A stretch of DNA of 64,000 bases. Origin: Hyphomicrobiaceae bacterium. Its GTDB lineage: Bacteria; Pseudomonadota; Alphaproteobacteria; Rhizobiales; Methyloligellaceae. The stretch lies in contig JACKJS010000002.1 in NCBI GenBank assembly GCA_020637815.1, forward strand, positions 62,001-126,000, in the 5' to 3' direction. The position numbers were made by a program, and so were the translations under genes. Below are positions 52,509 through 61,739 of the stretch, piece by piece (the stretch's first letter is position 1; every line of letters begins with the position of its first letter). A model generated the notes under the pieces. That model was not told the DNA's origin. It was given only the letters and a program-made list of their open reading frames with translations, and did no database searches.

Positions 52509-53471
52509 ATGTCTGTAACCAAGCATCCGGGGCTATGGAACAATTCGGGCGCCCTTGCGGCCCTCAACGGGCGCCGGGACGCTTCGCCGCGATTTCGCGA
52601 AAGCTGGGACCAATATTTGCGCCGGCTCGTTCTAGGCGCAGCGTATGCGCTGAAGCCCCAGCGAATCGCGCTGTTGCCGGAAATCTGGCGAATGACGTTC
52701 ATCTACTATCTCAGCCCTAAATCGGTGCGGGACCAGTTGCCCGACCTTCCTACCTACTACACCGATTGGGGCTTTGCGGGGATCAGCGACGACCTCACGG
52801 TCCCAGCTCTGCTACACAACTACACGCGCGGCTTGTTCCCGGTCTGCCATCTCGGGCCGATGAAGTGGTGGTGCCCGGCCTTCCGCGCGGTGCAAGACCC
52901 CGCGCGCGCGCATGTCGGCCGCACCGTGCGGCGGCTGATCCGGCGGCATGGCTTTACGGTCACGATGGACACCGATTTCGCGGGCGTGATGGAAGCGTGC
53001 GCGCGGCCGCGGGCCGGCAAGACGCCGCTCACCTGGATCACGCCGAAAATCATGCGGGCGTTCCATGATGCCCATGAAGCCGGTTACGCCCACTCCGTCG
53101 AGGTGTGGGACCGGAACGGAAATCTCGTCGGCGGCCTATTCGGCCTCGCTATCGGTCAGGTCTATTTCGGCGAATCGAAATTCTGCCGCACGCGCGATGC
53201 ATCGAAGGTCGCGGTCGCCTATTTACAGCGGCACCTCGCGGCCTGGGGTTACCGGCTCTACGATGCGAAATGGATGACGCCGCATCTGGCCGCGACCGGC
53301 TTCACGCCGATGCCGCGCGACGACTTCCTGTCCTTGCTGCCCTGGTATGCGACGGAGCCCGGTCACGTCGGCCGCTGGACGATCGACCCAAACCTCGATC
53401 CAGCTGACTGGCCGACGGATCACGAATCCGGCTCCGGCACGCCGGACCCAAGGCCGCGTCGCGTCGCGTGA
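52509..53471 (+). CDS. Leucyl/phenylalanyl-tRNA-protein transferase-like, long form
   Basis: N-end-rule transferase family. The Aat core starts about residue 83 of the 320-residue product (YYTDWGFAGISDDLTVP; TRGLFPV; MKWWCPAFRAV), with TPKIMRAFHDAHEAGYAHSVEVW, NLVGGLFGLAIGQVYFGESKF and ATGFTPMPRDDFLSLL in the rest. The first 80 residues (basic, hydrophobic in parts) are an N-terminal extension absent from standard Aat of about 220-235 residues, and a C-terminal proline-rich tail is present. The F-P-W-Y box is PVCHLGPMKWW instead. Could be a paralog with different substrate. Confidence 0.8.
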   Translation: MSVTKHPGLWNNSGALAALNGRRDASPRFRESWDQYLRRLVLGAAYALKPQRIALLPEIWRMTFIYYLSPKSVRDQLPDLPTYYTDWGFAGISDDLTVPALLHNYTRGLFPVCHLGPMKWWCPAFRAVQDPARAHVGRTVRRLIRRHGFTVTMDTDFAGVMEACARPRAGKTPLTWITPKIMRAFHDAHEAGYAHSVEVWDRNGNLVGGLFGLAIGQVYFGESKFCRTRDASKVAVAYLQRHLAAWGYRLYDAKWMTPHLAATGFTPMPRDDFLSLLPWYATEPGHVGRWTIDPNLDPADWPTDHESGSGTPDPRPRRVA

Positions 53472-53494
53472 GTGCGACGTGCAAGGAGCGCCCT

Positions 53495-54892
53495 ATGCAG
53501 GGCACTGCCGAGAGGCCGGCGGCCAGCGAAGAGGCCGGGCACGAGAGCGGCTGGGCTGCGTTCATGCGGCCGCTTGCACGGCGCTTCCTTTCGACGTCCT
53601 CGCTCCTGTCGCTCGCGCGGGTCGCAGGTGCCGCCGCCGGATTTGCGACTCAGATCCTGCTTGCCCGCACGCTACAGGCCTCCGCGCTCGGCGTGTTCTA
53701 TTCCGTTACCAGCCTTGCCGCGGTGACCGGCCTGATCGCGGCGCAAGGTTATCCGGCCATCGCGCCGCGCTTCGTGTCGCGCTTCCTGGAAAAGGGCCGG
53801 GACGGACTCGTCGCCGCATTCGTGGCCTTTGCCCGGAAGACCGTAACCCTCTATGCCGCCATCGCCACGGCTGGCGTTCTGGCCTTCGCCTGGCTCTGGC
53901 CGGGGCTCTCGACGGAGGTTCGGCTTGCGACGGCCGCAGCCGCGCTGGCCATTCCGGCCAACGCAGCGCTGCGGTTGAACGGGGCTCTTGCGGCATCGTT
54001 GCGCCGCTTCGCGCTCGCCTATTTGCCGGACACGTGCATACGTCCCTTCCTCCTGCTCGGGGCTCTCGCGCTGCTCGTCGTTCTGGGCGTTCCGTTGACG
54101 GCCGCTCTTGCCGCTGGGGTGCTCACGATCATCTTCGGCGGGCTCGCCCTGGTCCAATTCGGGTTGTTGTCGAAGGACGGGCTTGCCGCTCGACTGCCTG
54201 CGGAGGCGGCGCCGCGCCGCTATGTCCGGATCTGGCGGCGCGAGGCGCCACCCCTCGTCCTGGTGGCGCTCTTCACGTTTTTCTTCGCCGATCTGGACAT
54301 TCTTCTGGTCACGCCGCTGCTTCCGAGCGCGGAGACGGCCATCTTCGGCCTTTGCCTCAAACTGGCGTTGCTGGTCGGGTTCGCGGTGCAGGTCGCCCAT
54401 CAGGTCGTTGTTCCCGATCTCGCGGAGGCCCATGCGCGAAAAGAGCACCACGCCATACGGGGAATCGTTTTCAAGACGTTCGGGTTTCCGCTGGCGGTAA
54501 CGCTTGGCGCGCTGTGCATCGTCGCGCTGTGGGGCGATGTCATTCTGTCGCTGTTCGGTCCGGAGTTCGCGGGCGCGAAGGTGCCGCTGCTAATCCTGCT
54601 CGCGTGCCAGCTGCTGCGCGTGTTGTTCGGGCCCAACGTGCCCTTGCTCACCGTGCTCGGGGCTCAGCGCCAAAACGCCACTATGGCAGTCGTCTCGCTC
54701 GCCGTGCTGGTCCTGGCCAATCTGACACTCGTACCGGCCCATGGCGTCGCGGGCGCGGCGCTTGCGGTGGCGCTTACGACGGCCGTCTGGCTTGGGGCGT
54801 GCTCCGTGGTCCTCTCACGCATTGGCGGACTACGGACCGATGCCTTACTGCTCCTGCACCGAACCGCCGCCGGGACCGGCGAGCGCCGCTAA
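53495..54892 (+). CDS. Polysaccharide flippase (MOP/MVF superfamily)
   Basis: The 465-residue integral membrane protein has about 12-14 helices and the Wzx/MATE-like pattern: SLLSLARVAGAAAGFATQILLARTL, ASALGVFYSVTSLAAVTGLIA, LFTFFFADLDILLV. It likely flips lipid-linked oligosaccharide. The start at 53495 is chosen for its AAGGAG ribosome-binding site 6 bp upstream; GTG 53468 overlaps the previous stop. Its own stop overlaps the tail of a small minus-strand gene by four bases. Confidence 0.86.
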   Translation: MQGTAERPAASEEAGHESGWAAFMRPLARRFLSTSSLLSLARVAGAAAGFATQILLARTLQASALGVFYSVTSLAAVTGLIAAQGYPAIAPRFVSRFLEKGRDGLVAAFVAFARKTVTLYAAIATAGVLAFAWLWPGLSTEVRLATAAAALAIPANAALRLNGALAASLRRFALAYLPDTCIRPFLLLGALALLVVLGVPLTAALAAGVLTIIFGGLALVQFGLLSKDGLAARLPAEAAPRRYVRIWRREAPPLVLVALFTFFFADLDILLVTPLLPSAETAIFGLCLKLALLVGFAVQVAHQVVVPDLAEAHARKEHHAIRGIVFKTFGFPLAVTLGALCIVALWGDVILSLFGPEFAGAKVPLLILLACQLLRVLFGPNVPLLTVLGAQRQNATMAVVSLAVLVLANLTLVPAHGVAGAALAVALTTAVWLGACSVVLSRIGGLRTDALLLLHRTAAGTGERR

Positions 54893-55050
54893 GATACGGG
54901 AAGGGTCAGGGTTTGAACCGAACCAACGTCTTCGGCTTCATCGGCCGCTTCCTCGCTGGCGAACATGTAGGTGAAGATCAGCCAGAGCACGAATGCCGCG
55001 ATCACGAGGATCGCGACGGCTTTGCCGAAACTGCCGAAGGATAAAGGCAT
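54889..55050 (-). CDS. Small single-span membrane protein (53 aa)
   Basis: On the minus strand, ATG at 55050 opens a frame to a TAG at 54889-54891: N-terminal MPLSFGSFGKAVAILVIAA, then FVLWLIFTYMF (one membrane helix about residues 10-29), then an acidic EEAADEAEDVG tail. No family recognised. Evidence is the coherent topology, a start close to the next intergenic gap and a tail-to-tail 4-bp overlap with the flippase. Likely real; short hydrophobic frames occur by chance, so moderate. Confidence 0.5.
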   Translation of the reverse strand: MPLSFGSFGKAVAILVIAAFVLWLIFTYMFASEEAADEAEDVGSVQTLTLPVS

Positions 55051-55254
55051 GAAAGAAACTCACTTCAGTTCTGCGGGTCCTCGCGAGCCGTTCCGTGAGC
55101 GTCTCTCGCGCGGCGCGACCCTAGCTCAACAGCGGCGCGCGAACAACGAACTTGAAAAAACGGGCTTTGAGGGTCCAAGCCGTCTGATAAACAGATAGTT
55201 TGAGGGACGACGGACGATCGTCCCTCCACGGCATCAACCGGGGTTCTGAGCCGA

Positions 55255-57105
55255 ATGACTGCGAAGCCAAAAGATCTGATTGCGGTGCTTGAAGCGATGG
55301 AAGACGTTGTGGAGCGTCAGCTGACGGCGCCCGATGCGCTTTTGTCCGAGCTTGCGACGCTCCTCCTTGGCTTCCCGAGGGACTCCGTGCAGCGCCCGCG
55401 TGTGCATCGCATGCTCGGCGTGGTGTACAGCCGATTGGACCGCGAGGCCGACGCGATCAAGGAACTGCGCGAGGCGCGCGCGCTCGCCGCGTCGCTGTCG
55501 CCGCCAAATTACGGGGAACTCGGCAACATCGCGCGGGCCTTGTCTGCTCTATATGCCGCGCGCGGAGAGGATCGCCTTGCGGCAGGCGAATTGATTGCCG
55601 CATGGACCTTCACCTCGATCGGCGGCTCCCGGGACGATGTAGTCAAACTCATCGCGGACGTTGGACACGGCGAATTGGACGCGCGGCGGTTCGAAAACGG
55701 CGCTCTCCTGTTCGACTTTCTGCTCAAAGGCAACGATACGCTCAAGGTTCCGGAGCATGCCGCGCAAAGCGCTCGCATCGGCTTGATTCAAGCGCTGAAC
55801 GCACTCGGCCGGCACGACGAGATCCGACATCACGTCAAGGAAACGCACGCGACTTTGAAGGAAGAACACAGACGGCTGCGTTTTCTCACGCAGCTCGAGG
55901 CGGCACGTGCGGCTGCTGGGCTTGGCCGCCACGATGAGGCGGAGGGCGCGCTTCTTGTCGCCGAGAATTTCCTTCCGGAAGACGGCACCGCGCCGGAGCA
56001 TGCTGCGTTCGTCGAGGCTGTGACCGAGTTTCAAGAGGTCCGGGCCGGCGAATCCGCGATCGAGAGCCTTGAGCATCTTGCTGCACAGTATACGGAGCAG
56101 AATCAGCCGGAGCGAATCGTCGTGGCGTGCAGGGCGCTGGCGAGTGCGCAACGGAAGCGTGGGGCGACCGCGAATGCGCTCGAAGCGCTTGGACGCGCGT
56201 TGCAGGCCGCGATGCGCGCGAAGCTCGACGTTGCCGGGGAATTGAGAACCGAACTCTTGCGCCGTGCCGGCTCGGAGCGGCTGGTGGATCTCGCCGGAAC
56301 GAAGAGTCTGATTGGCCAGAACGAAGAACGGGACCGGCGTTTCGTCAAGCTGAAGGCACTCGGCAGGGGAAGCGCTGGAGAAAGCGCACTTGCGGTCGAT
56401 GTCGCCAGCGGCGATTTGGTGTCGCTCAGAACGCTCGATCTCGGTGGTCTCCCGCCGGGGCATCGCGAGGCCGCGCTCAGCAAGCAGCGGCGCGCCTACA
56501 CGACAGCCGCGACGTTGGGCGATCCGCGCCTGGCCAAGGTTCGCGACATGCGTCTTGCGGAAGACGGGATGCTCTACACAGTGCAGTCCCGGCCGGCCGG
56601 TCCCACGCTTCGCGATCTCCATGCCGCTGGCGCCGATCCGTTGCGAATGCTCGATCTCCTGGCCTCGACGGCGGGCGCTCTTGGCGTATTGCATGCGCGC
56701 GAGCTGGCGCATCGCGATTTGAGCCCCGAGCATGTCGTCGTGCCGCAGGACGATCAGGGGCGTGAGCGGCCCATCTTGGTCGATCTCGGCTTGGCGCCGG
56801 TGGCCGGAGTCAATGGGTTTTCGGGAACGCCGCCCTATGTGGCCCCGGAGCAGGTCGCGAACGAGGCGTCCGATGCGCGCGCCGACATCCACGCCCTCGG
56901 TCAGATGATCGCGGAGATCTGGGGCGGACGCGTGCCGACCCGCGCGAATCTCGGCCGGCTCTGGAAGCGGGACGCCGAGGATGGGATGCCGCGCGCCATC
57001 GGCGAACTCGTGCGCAGTATGGTGGCCGCCGATCCGGAGCGCCGGATGACGGATCTCAACGAAGCCGCCCAAGTACTCAGGGCCCAGCGAGAGAATGCCG
57101 ATTAG
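55255..57105 (+). CDS. Kinase-like protein with helical N-terminus, probable pseudokinase
   Basis: The 616-residue protein has a TPR-like alpha-helical region (about 1-330) and a C-terminal Hanks-type kinase fold (about 365-612): glycine loop LGRGSAGESA (369-378), HRDLSPEH (486-493), DLG (510-512), APE (530-532) and ADIHALG. The lysine of VAIK is Arg392 (VSLRTLD), the HRD-loop lysine is Ser490 and the magnesium-binding Asn is His493. Asp488 and Asp510 are kept. Activity is therefore doubtful. Upstream of asnB and the sugar genes; no PASTA or membrane helix is seen. Confidence 0.8.
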   Translation: MTAKPKDLIAVLEAMEDVVERQLTAPDALLSELATLLLGFPRDSVQRPRVHRMLGVVYSRLDREADAIKELREARALAASLSPPNYGELGNIARALSALYAARGEDRLAAGELIAAWTFTSIGGSRDDVVKLIADVGHGELDARRFENGALLFDFLLKGNDTLKVPEHAAQSARIGLIQALNALGRHDEIRHHVKETHATLKEEHRRLRFLTQLEAARAAAGLGRHDEAEGALLVAENFLPEDGTAPEHAAFVEAVTEFQEVRAGESAIESLEHLAAQYTEQNQPERIVVACRALASAQRKRGATANALEALGRALQAAMRAKLDVAGELRTELLRRAGSERLVDLAGTKSLIGQNEERDRRFVKLKALGRGSAGESALAVDVASGDLVSLRTLDLGGLPPGHREAALSKQRRAYTTAATLGDPRLAKVRDMRLAEDGMLYTVQSRPAGPTLRDLHAAGADPLRMLDLLASTAGALGVLHARELAHRDLSPEHVVVPQDDQGRERPILVDLGLAPVAGVNGFSGTPPYVAPEQVANEASDARADIHALGQMIAEIWGGRVPTRANLGRLWKRDAEDGMPRAIGELVRSMVAADPERRMTDLNEAAQVLRAQRENAD

Positions 57106-57223
57106 GAGACTGCCTGTAACACGTGGCTTTTCTGCCCTTGTCTTGACAACACGGACGCCCCGGTGCCGTCTTCTTGAAGACATGATTTCTACTTCTCTCC
57201 GACCCGCGGTGGGGCATCCCTAA

Positions 57224-59176
57224 ATGTGCGGCATCGCAGGACTTCTCGATCCTGAACGGCGCGCTGGCGGTGATGCGCTCGAGGCCCTCGCAAGGCGCAT
57301 GGTGGACGCGCTGCGCCATCGCGGTCCCGATGGGCACGGCATTTGGGCCGATCCGGAAGCGGGACTTGCATTGGGGCATGCCCGGCTGTCGATCATCGAT
57401 CTCAGCTCCGCCGGCGCCCAGCCCATGCATTCGGCCTCTGGCCGCTACGTGCTGTCCTATAACGGCGAGGTCTATAACGCCGGTGAGCTGCGCGCCGAGC
57501 TGGAGCGGCAGGGCCATCGCTTCCGGGGTCACTCCGATACGGAGGTGATCGTGGAGGGGTTCGCGGCATGGGGCGTTGCCGACACGGTCAATCGGCTGAT
57601 CGGTATGTTCGCTTTCGCGGTGTTCGACCGCAAGGAGCGCCTGCTGACGCTCGTGCGCGACCGTTTGGGCATCAAGCCGCTCTATTGGGGACGGATCGAC
57701 GGCCGCGTGGCCTTCGCGTCCGAGCTGAAGGCGTTCGCTGCCCTTCCCGGCTTTCCGCCGGAGATCGACCGCGATGCGCTCGCCGCCTATCTCTGCACGG
57801 GCTATGTGCCGGCTCCCGGGTGCATCTATCGCGGCATCGAGAAGCTGGAACCCGGCGCGATGGTGGAAATCCGCGCGGACGGGGCCGCACGGGCAGACCG
57901 TTACTGGTCGGCGCTCGACGTCGCCTTGCGAGGGCGGGCCGTGCCGCTCGAGGCCGACGCGTCCGAGGCTTGCGCAAATCTGGAAACACTTCTGACCGAT
58001 GCCGTGACACGCCGGATGGTGGCCGACGTGCCGCTCGGAGTGTTCCTCTCCGGCGGCATCGATTCTTCTACGGTCACGGCCGTGATGCAGGCCAACTCCG
58101 CGATACCGGTCAAAAGCTTCTCGATCGGCTTTCACGAGCAAGGCTACAACGAAGCCGATGCGGCGAAGGCGGTGGCGAACCATCTCGGCACCGACCACAC
58201 GGAGCTCTATGTCACGGCCGCCGAAGCCCAAAGCGTCGTGCCGCGGCTGCCGCAGATCTATGACGAGCCCTTTGGGGATGTCTCGCAGATCCCCACGTTG
58301 CTCGTGTCGGAGATGACGCGCAAACACGTAACCGTGGCGCTGTCGGGCGACGGCGGCGACGAGCTGTTCGCTGGATACAACCGCTATGTGCAGGGTCATC
58401 GCGCGGCGCGGGCGCTGTGGCGGCTCCCCGTTCCACTTTCGGGTGCCGCGTCGCAGGCGATTTCGTTGCTATCGCCCAGGCAGTGGGACAGCGTTTTGGG
58501 CGTCTTGCCAGCGAGGGCCCGGCCCCGGCAGGCGGGTGACAAGCTGCACAAACTCGCTGCGGTGCTGGGTGCCGACACAAGCGACTATTACCGGGTCCTG
58601 GTGTCCCCTTGGGCCGATGCGTGGCGCCTGGTGGAGGGCGCGCGGCGTCCCGAGCCTGCGCCCTTCGCGGCCGATATTCGCAGCCGCTTTCGCGACGGGC
58701 TGGCGTGGATGCAATATGCGGACACGGTGACCTACCTGCCGGACGATATCTTGACCAAGGTGGACCGAGCCTCCATGGCGGTGTCGCTGGAAGCGCGCGT
58801 GCCACTCTTGGATCACCGGGTCGTCGAATTTGCCTGGCGCCTGCCTGACGCTCTCAAGATCCGCGGTGGACAGGGCAAGTGGCTCCTGCGGCAGCTTCTC
58901 TACAAATATGTGCCGAAGGCGCTGGTGGAGCGGCCAAAAATGGGGTTCGGCGTCCCGATCGATGCCTGGCTGCGGGGTCCGCTAAGAGGCTGGGCCGACG
59001 ATCTTCTCGATCCGGCGGCCATGGTGCAGGCGGGCTTTCTCGATCCCGTGCCGATCCAAGTGAAGTGGGACGAGCATCTGTCCGGACGGCGCAATTGGCA
59101 GCACTTCCTATGGAACGTGCTGATGTTCGAAGCTTGGCGGCGCGAACAAGCTCCGGCTGCGCTGGCGGGCGCATGA
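57224..59176 (+). CDS. asnB: Asparagine synthase (glutamine-hydrolysing), exopolysaccharide-type
   Basis: Class II amidotransferase with an N-terminal Cys nucleophile (MCGIAGLLDPE, Cys2) and an ATP-binding synthetase domain with LSGGIDSSTV (about 271-280, PP-loop) and LSGDGGDELFAGY. This is the AsnB type often found in polysaccharide clusters, where it may amidate a sugar acid instead of aspartate. 650 residues, standard. It starts 118 bp after the kinase-like gene and is followed by two glycosyltransferases. Confidence 0.92.
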   Translation: MCGIAGLLDPERRAGGDALEALARRMVDALRHRGPDGHGIWADPEAGLALGHARLSIIDLSSAGAQPMHSASGRYVLSYNGEVYNAGELRAELERQGHRFRGHSDTEVIVEGFAAWGVADTVNRLIGMFAFAVFDRKERLLTLVRDRLGIKPLYWGRIDGRVAFASELKAFAALPGFPPEIDRDALAAYLCTGYVPAPGCIYRGIEKLEPGAMVEIRADGAARADRYWSALDVALRGRAVPLEADASEACANLETLLTDAVTRRMVADVPLGVFLSGGIDSSTVTAVMQANSAIPVKSFSIGFHEQGYNEADAAKAVANHLGTDHTELYVTAAEAQSVVPRLPQIYDEPFGDVSQIPTLLVSEMTRKHVTVALSGDGGDELFAGYNRYVQGHRAARALWRLPVPLSGAASQAISLLSPRQWDSVLGVLPARARPRQAGDKLHKLAAVLGADTSDYYRVLVSPWADAWRLVEGARRPEPAPFAADIRSRFRDGLAWMQYADTVTYLPDDILTKVDRASMAVSLEARVPLLDHRVVEFAWRLPDALKIRGGQGKWLLRQLLYKYVPKALVERPKMGFGVPIDAWLRGPLRGWADDLLDPAAMVQAGFLDPVPIQVKWDEHLSGRRNWQHFLWNVLMFEAWRREQAPAALAGA

Positions 59177-59219
59177 GTGCACCGCGCCCAACGCGATCTG
59201 TGGCATGAAGGAAGGTGCA

Positions 59220-60143
59220 ATGGGATCGCAGCCCCTGGTCACGATCGTCACGCCTTGTTTGAACCGCGCGGGCATGATCGCCGCCGCGATCGAAAGCGTG
59301 CGCGATCAGGACTACGGCGGCGAGATCGAGCATCTCGTGATGGATGGCGGTTCCACCGACGGAACGCTCGAGACCCTTGCGCGCTACCCGCATGTCGCGG
59401 TGCTCTCGGAGCCGGACGAGGGTCTTTACGATGCGCTCAACAAAGGCGTCGCGCGGGCACGCGGGGCCGTCGTCGGGCTTCTCAATTCCGACGATGCCTA
59501 TCGGCTGGACGCGGTTGGGAACGCCGTGGCCGTGCTCTTGGACCGTCCGTCCGCGGCGATGGCATGCGGCGGCGCGGTAATCGTCGAGCGCGATGGGAAT
59601 GCAGGCACGATCATCCGGCGGTATGACGCTGCCGAGAATCGAAACCTCGATCCGGCAGACCTTCTGCTCGGCGTGCCGGTCGTCAATGCCAGGTTCTTCC
59701 GCCGCGCGCTTTTCGACAATGTCGGCACGTTCGACACGCGCTACAAGATCGTCGCGGACCGCGACTTCCTGCTGCGCGCAGCGCTCGCCGGTGAGAAGGC
59801 CGCTTCCATTCCGGAGATCGTCTACGAATACGGATCGCACAGCGGATCGCTGACGATCGGCGGGATCGAATCGCGCCGCCGCATCGCCGAGGAGACGATC
59901 GCCATGACCGAGGCGTGGCTGAGCCGGACACCGCCGGTGCCCGCATCCGCCGCCCGCAGCCTCAAGCGGCTTCATGCGCAGTGCATGCTCACCTGCATGG
60001 CCGACGGCGCACGCCGGGGAGATTTCGCTGCGCTGCGCGCGTGCCTGCGGCGCGGGACCGCGTTGAACGGATCGTGGCCGCTCGATGCCGCCGGCGCCGT
60101 CGGCGCGTGGGCAGTCCGGCGTCTTCGGCTATTGGGGGCTTGA
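59220..60143 (+). CDS. Family 2 glycosyltransferase (sugar transfer to polysaccharide)
   Basis: The 307-residue protein has a GT-A N-terminal domain: VTIVTPCLNRAGMIAAAIESVRDQDY, DGGSTDGT, SEPDEGLYDALNKGVARARG and LLNSDDAY (the DxD-like acidic motif). The DEGLYDALNKG type is common to a group of GT2 enzymes in O-antigen loci. Start at 59220, preceded by AAGGAAGGTG. Donor and acceptor unknown. Confidence 0.88.
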   Translation: MGSQPLVTIVTPCLNRAGMIAAAIESVRDQDYGGEIEHLVMDGGSTDGTLETLARYPHVAVLSEPDEGLYDALNKGVARARGAVVGLLNSDDAYRLDAVGNAVAVLLDRPSAAMACGGAVIVERDGNAGTIIRRYDAAENRNLDPADLLLGVPVVNARFFRRALFDNVGTFDTRYKIVADRDFLLRAALAGEKAASIPEIVYEYGSHSGSLTIGGIESRRRIAEETIAMTEAWLSRTPPVPASAARSLKRLHAQCMLTCMADGARRGDFAALRACLRRGTALNGSWPLDAAGAVGAWAVRRLRLLGA

Positions 60144-60145
60144 CC

Positions 60146-61039
60146 ATGTCCGCACCCAAGTCCGGCGCACCGCGGGTAACGGCGATCGTCCCCGCATACA
60201 ACCGCAGCCATTGTATCGTCCAGGCGGTGGAGAGCGTTCTCGCGCAAACCTCTCCGCCAAGCGAAATCCTCGTGGTCGACGATGCGTCGACGGACAATCT
60301 TGCCGAAGCGCTCGCGCCGTTCGGTGCGCGGGTGCGGCTGATCCGGCACGAGACCAATCGGGGTCCTTCGGCGGCGCGCAACACGGGCTTGGAAGCGGCG
60401 ACCGGAGATCTGGTCGCATTTCTCGACAGCGACGATCTTTGGCATGCGGAGAAGCAGGAGAAGCAGCTCGCCTTCATGGCCCGGCTCGGTCTCGTGGCGA
60501 GTTGCACGGGCTTCGAGACGATCTCGTCCGGCGTGGCGCGAGAAGCCTGGCGGCCCTATGGAGAGACGCTTTCGGAGCGCGACGCGGCGTGGGGCTGCTA
60601 CACGAGCCCCGGCTCGACGCTCGTCGCACGGCGCGATGCACTGATGAGCTGTGGCGGCTACGATCCGGATTTCGCGCGTTTCGAGGATTGGGACCTGATG
60701 CTGCGCCTCGTGTCCGCGAACCCGGGCCGCGTGGGCTTTCTAAACGAAGCGCTCGCGTCGATCCATCTCGGCTCCAACGTCAGCCGGCCCGAATGGCATG
60801 TCGGCCTCGACCGCATGCTGGCGAAGCATGGACGTTTGCTTCATGCGCGTGACCCCGAACTCCATCGGGCACTGCTGTCAGGCATTGCCTTCAACCGGGC
60901 CGCGGTATTTGCAGGGCAGAGGCAGTGGTACGGGACCGGTCGGGAACTCCTGCGGTCCTTCCAGATCGTGCCGTCTGGGAACTGGCCGTTCCGCGTCATT
61001 CTCGGACGCCGGATTCGCGCGCTGTTGCGGAACCCCTAG
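60146..61039 (+). CDS. Family 2 glycosyltransferase
   Basis: The 297-residue protein has VTAIVPAYNRSHCIVQAVESVLAQT, VVDDASTDNL, NRGPSAARNTGLEAATGDLVAFLDSDDLW and FEDWDLMLRLV, the full GT2/GT-A pattern. It begins 3 bp after the previous glycosyltransferase's stop. Donor unknown; the cluster suggests rhamnose or deoxysugar polymer. Confidence 0.9.
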   Translation: MSAPKSGAPRVTAIVPAYNRSHCIVQAVESVLAQTSPPSEILVVDDASTDNLAEALAPFGARVRLIRHETNRGPSAARNTGLEAATGDLVAFLDSDDLWHAEKQEKQLAFMARLGLVASCTGFETISSGVAREAWRPYGETLSERDAAWGCYTSPGSTLVARRDALMSCGGYDPDFARFEDWDLMLRLVSANPGRVGFLNEALASIHLGSNVSRPEWHVGLDRMLAKHGRLLHARDPELHRALLSGIAFNRAAVFAGQRQWYGTGRELLRSFQIVPSGNWPFRVILGRRIRALLRNP

Positions 61040-61142
61040 CGATCCGATCCTCGGCGATGCATCGTGATAGTGTACGGCGCGGCCCGTCGATCGCTTCCGA
61101 CCCGGGCGCGGCCACGCATTGTAGAGGTCAGGGATCGAGACC

Positions 61143-61694
61143 GTGGAGTTCGCCGAGACAGATATACCCGACGTGAAGATCGTTCGGCTGCGGGCTACCG
61201 TGGACCACCGGGGCTCATTTTCGGAGACCTATCGCAGGGATCTTTTTATCGACAACGGCATACACGACGCGTTCGTTCAAGATAACCAATCCTATTCGGT
61301 GCACGAAGGTACCGTGCGGGGGCTGCACTACCAAGTTCCTCCACATCAGCAAGCGAAGCTCGTACGGGTTCTGCGAGGGGCGGTCCTGGATGTCGCGGTC
61401 GATATTCGGAAGGCCTCACCGAGCTTCGGCAAGCATGTCGCCATAGAGCTTTCCGCCGACAACGGGCTTGCTCTTTATATTCCAGCAGGCTTCGCGCATG
61501 GATTCATGACGCTCAGCCGTCATGCAGAGGTTTCTTACAAGGTGAGCGATTACTACGCGCCTGACCATGATCGCGGGGTTCTTTGGTCCGATCCCGATCT
61601 TGCGATCTCCTGGCCACACATGGAGAAGCCGCCAATTCTTTCCCATCGCGACAAACACTTGCCGTTGCTGCGGGATTGTCCGCTAGTCTTCTAG
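61143..61694 (+). CDS. rfbC: dTDP-4-dehydrorhamnose 3,5-epimerase
   Basis: Third enzyme of dTDP-L-rhamnose synthesis. The 183-residue protein (GTG start) has DHRGSFSETYRRDLF, the catalytic base in RGLHYQVPPHQQAKLVRVLRGAVLDVAVDIR (key word LHYQ), and IPAGFAHGFMTLS. Length is typical. A 103-bp gap separates it from the upstream glycosyltransferase gene. Confidence 0.94.
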   Translation: MEFAETDIPDVKIVRLRATVDHRGSFSETYRRDLFIDNGIHDAFVQDNQSYSVHEGTVRGLHYQVPPHQQAKLVRVLRGAVLDVAVDIRKASPSFGKHVAIELSADNGLALYIPAGFAHGFMTLSRHAEVSYKVSDYYAPDHDRGVLWSDPDLAISWPHMEKPPILSHRDKHLPLLRDCPLVF

Positions 61695-61739
61695 TCGGTA
61701 AAGAACCGGCCAACGGCTCACGAAGCGCAAGGCGCGTGC

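Noticed and set aside
53347..55044. 565-codon plus-strand frame overlapping the flippase gene
   Set aside because: Arg/Ala/Gly-rich shadow reading; the flippase frame has membrane-helix pattern and a ribosome site.
55549..57183. Minus-strand frame of 544 codons antisense to the kinase-like gene
   Set aside because: Composition is that of a complementary-frame shadow; the plus-strand frame has kinase motifs.
57077..58399. Minus-strand 440-codon frame antisense to asnB
   Set aside because: asnB motifs are unequivocal on the plus strand and the antisense translation has no recognisable domain.
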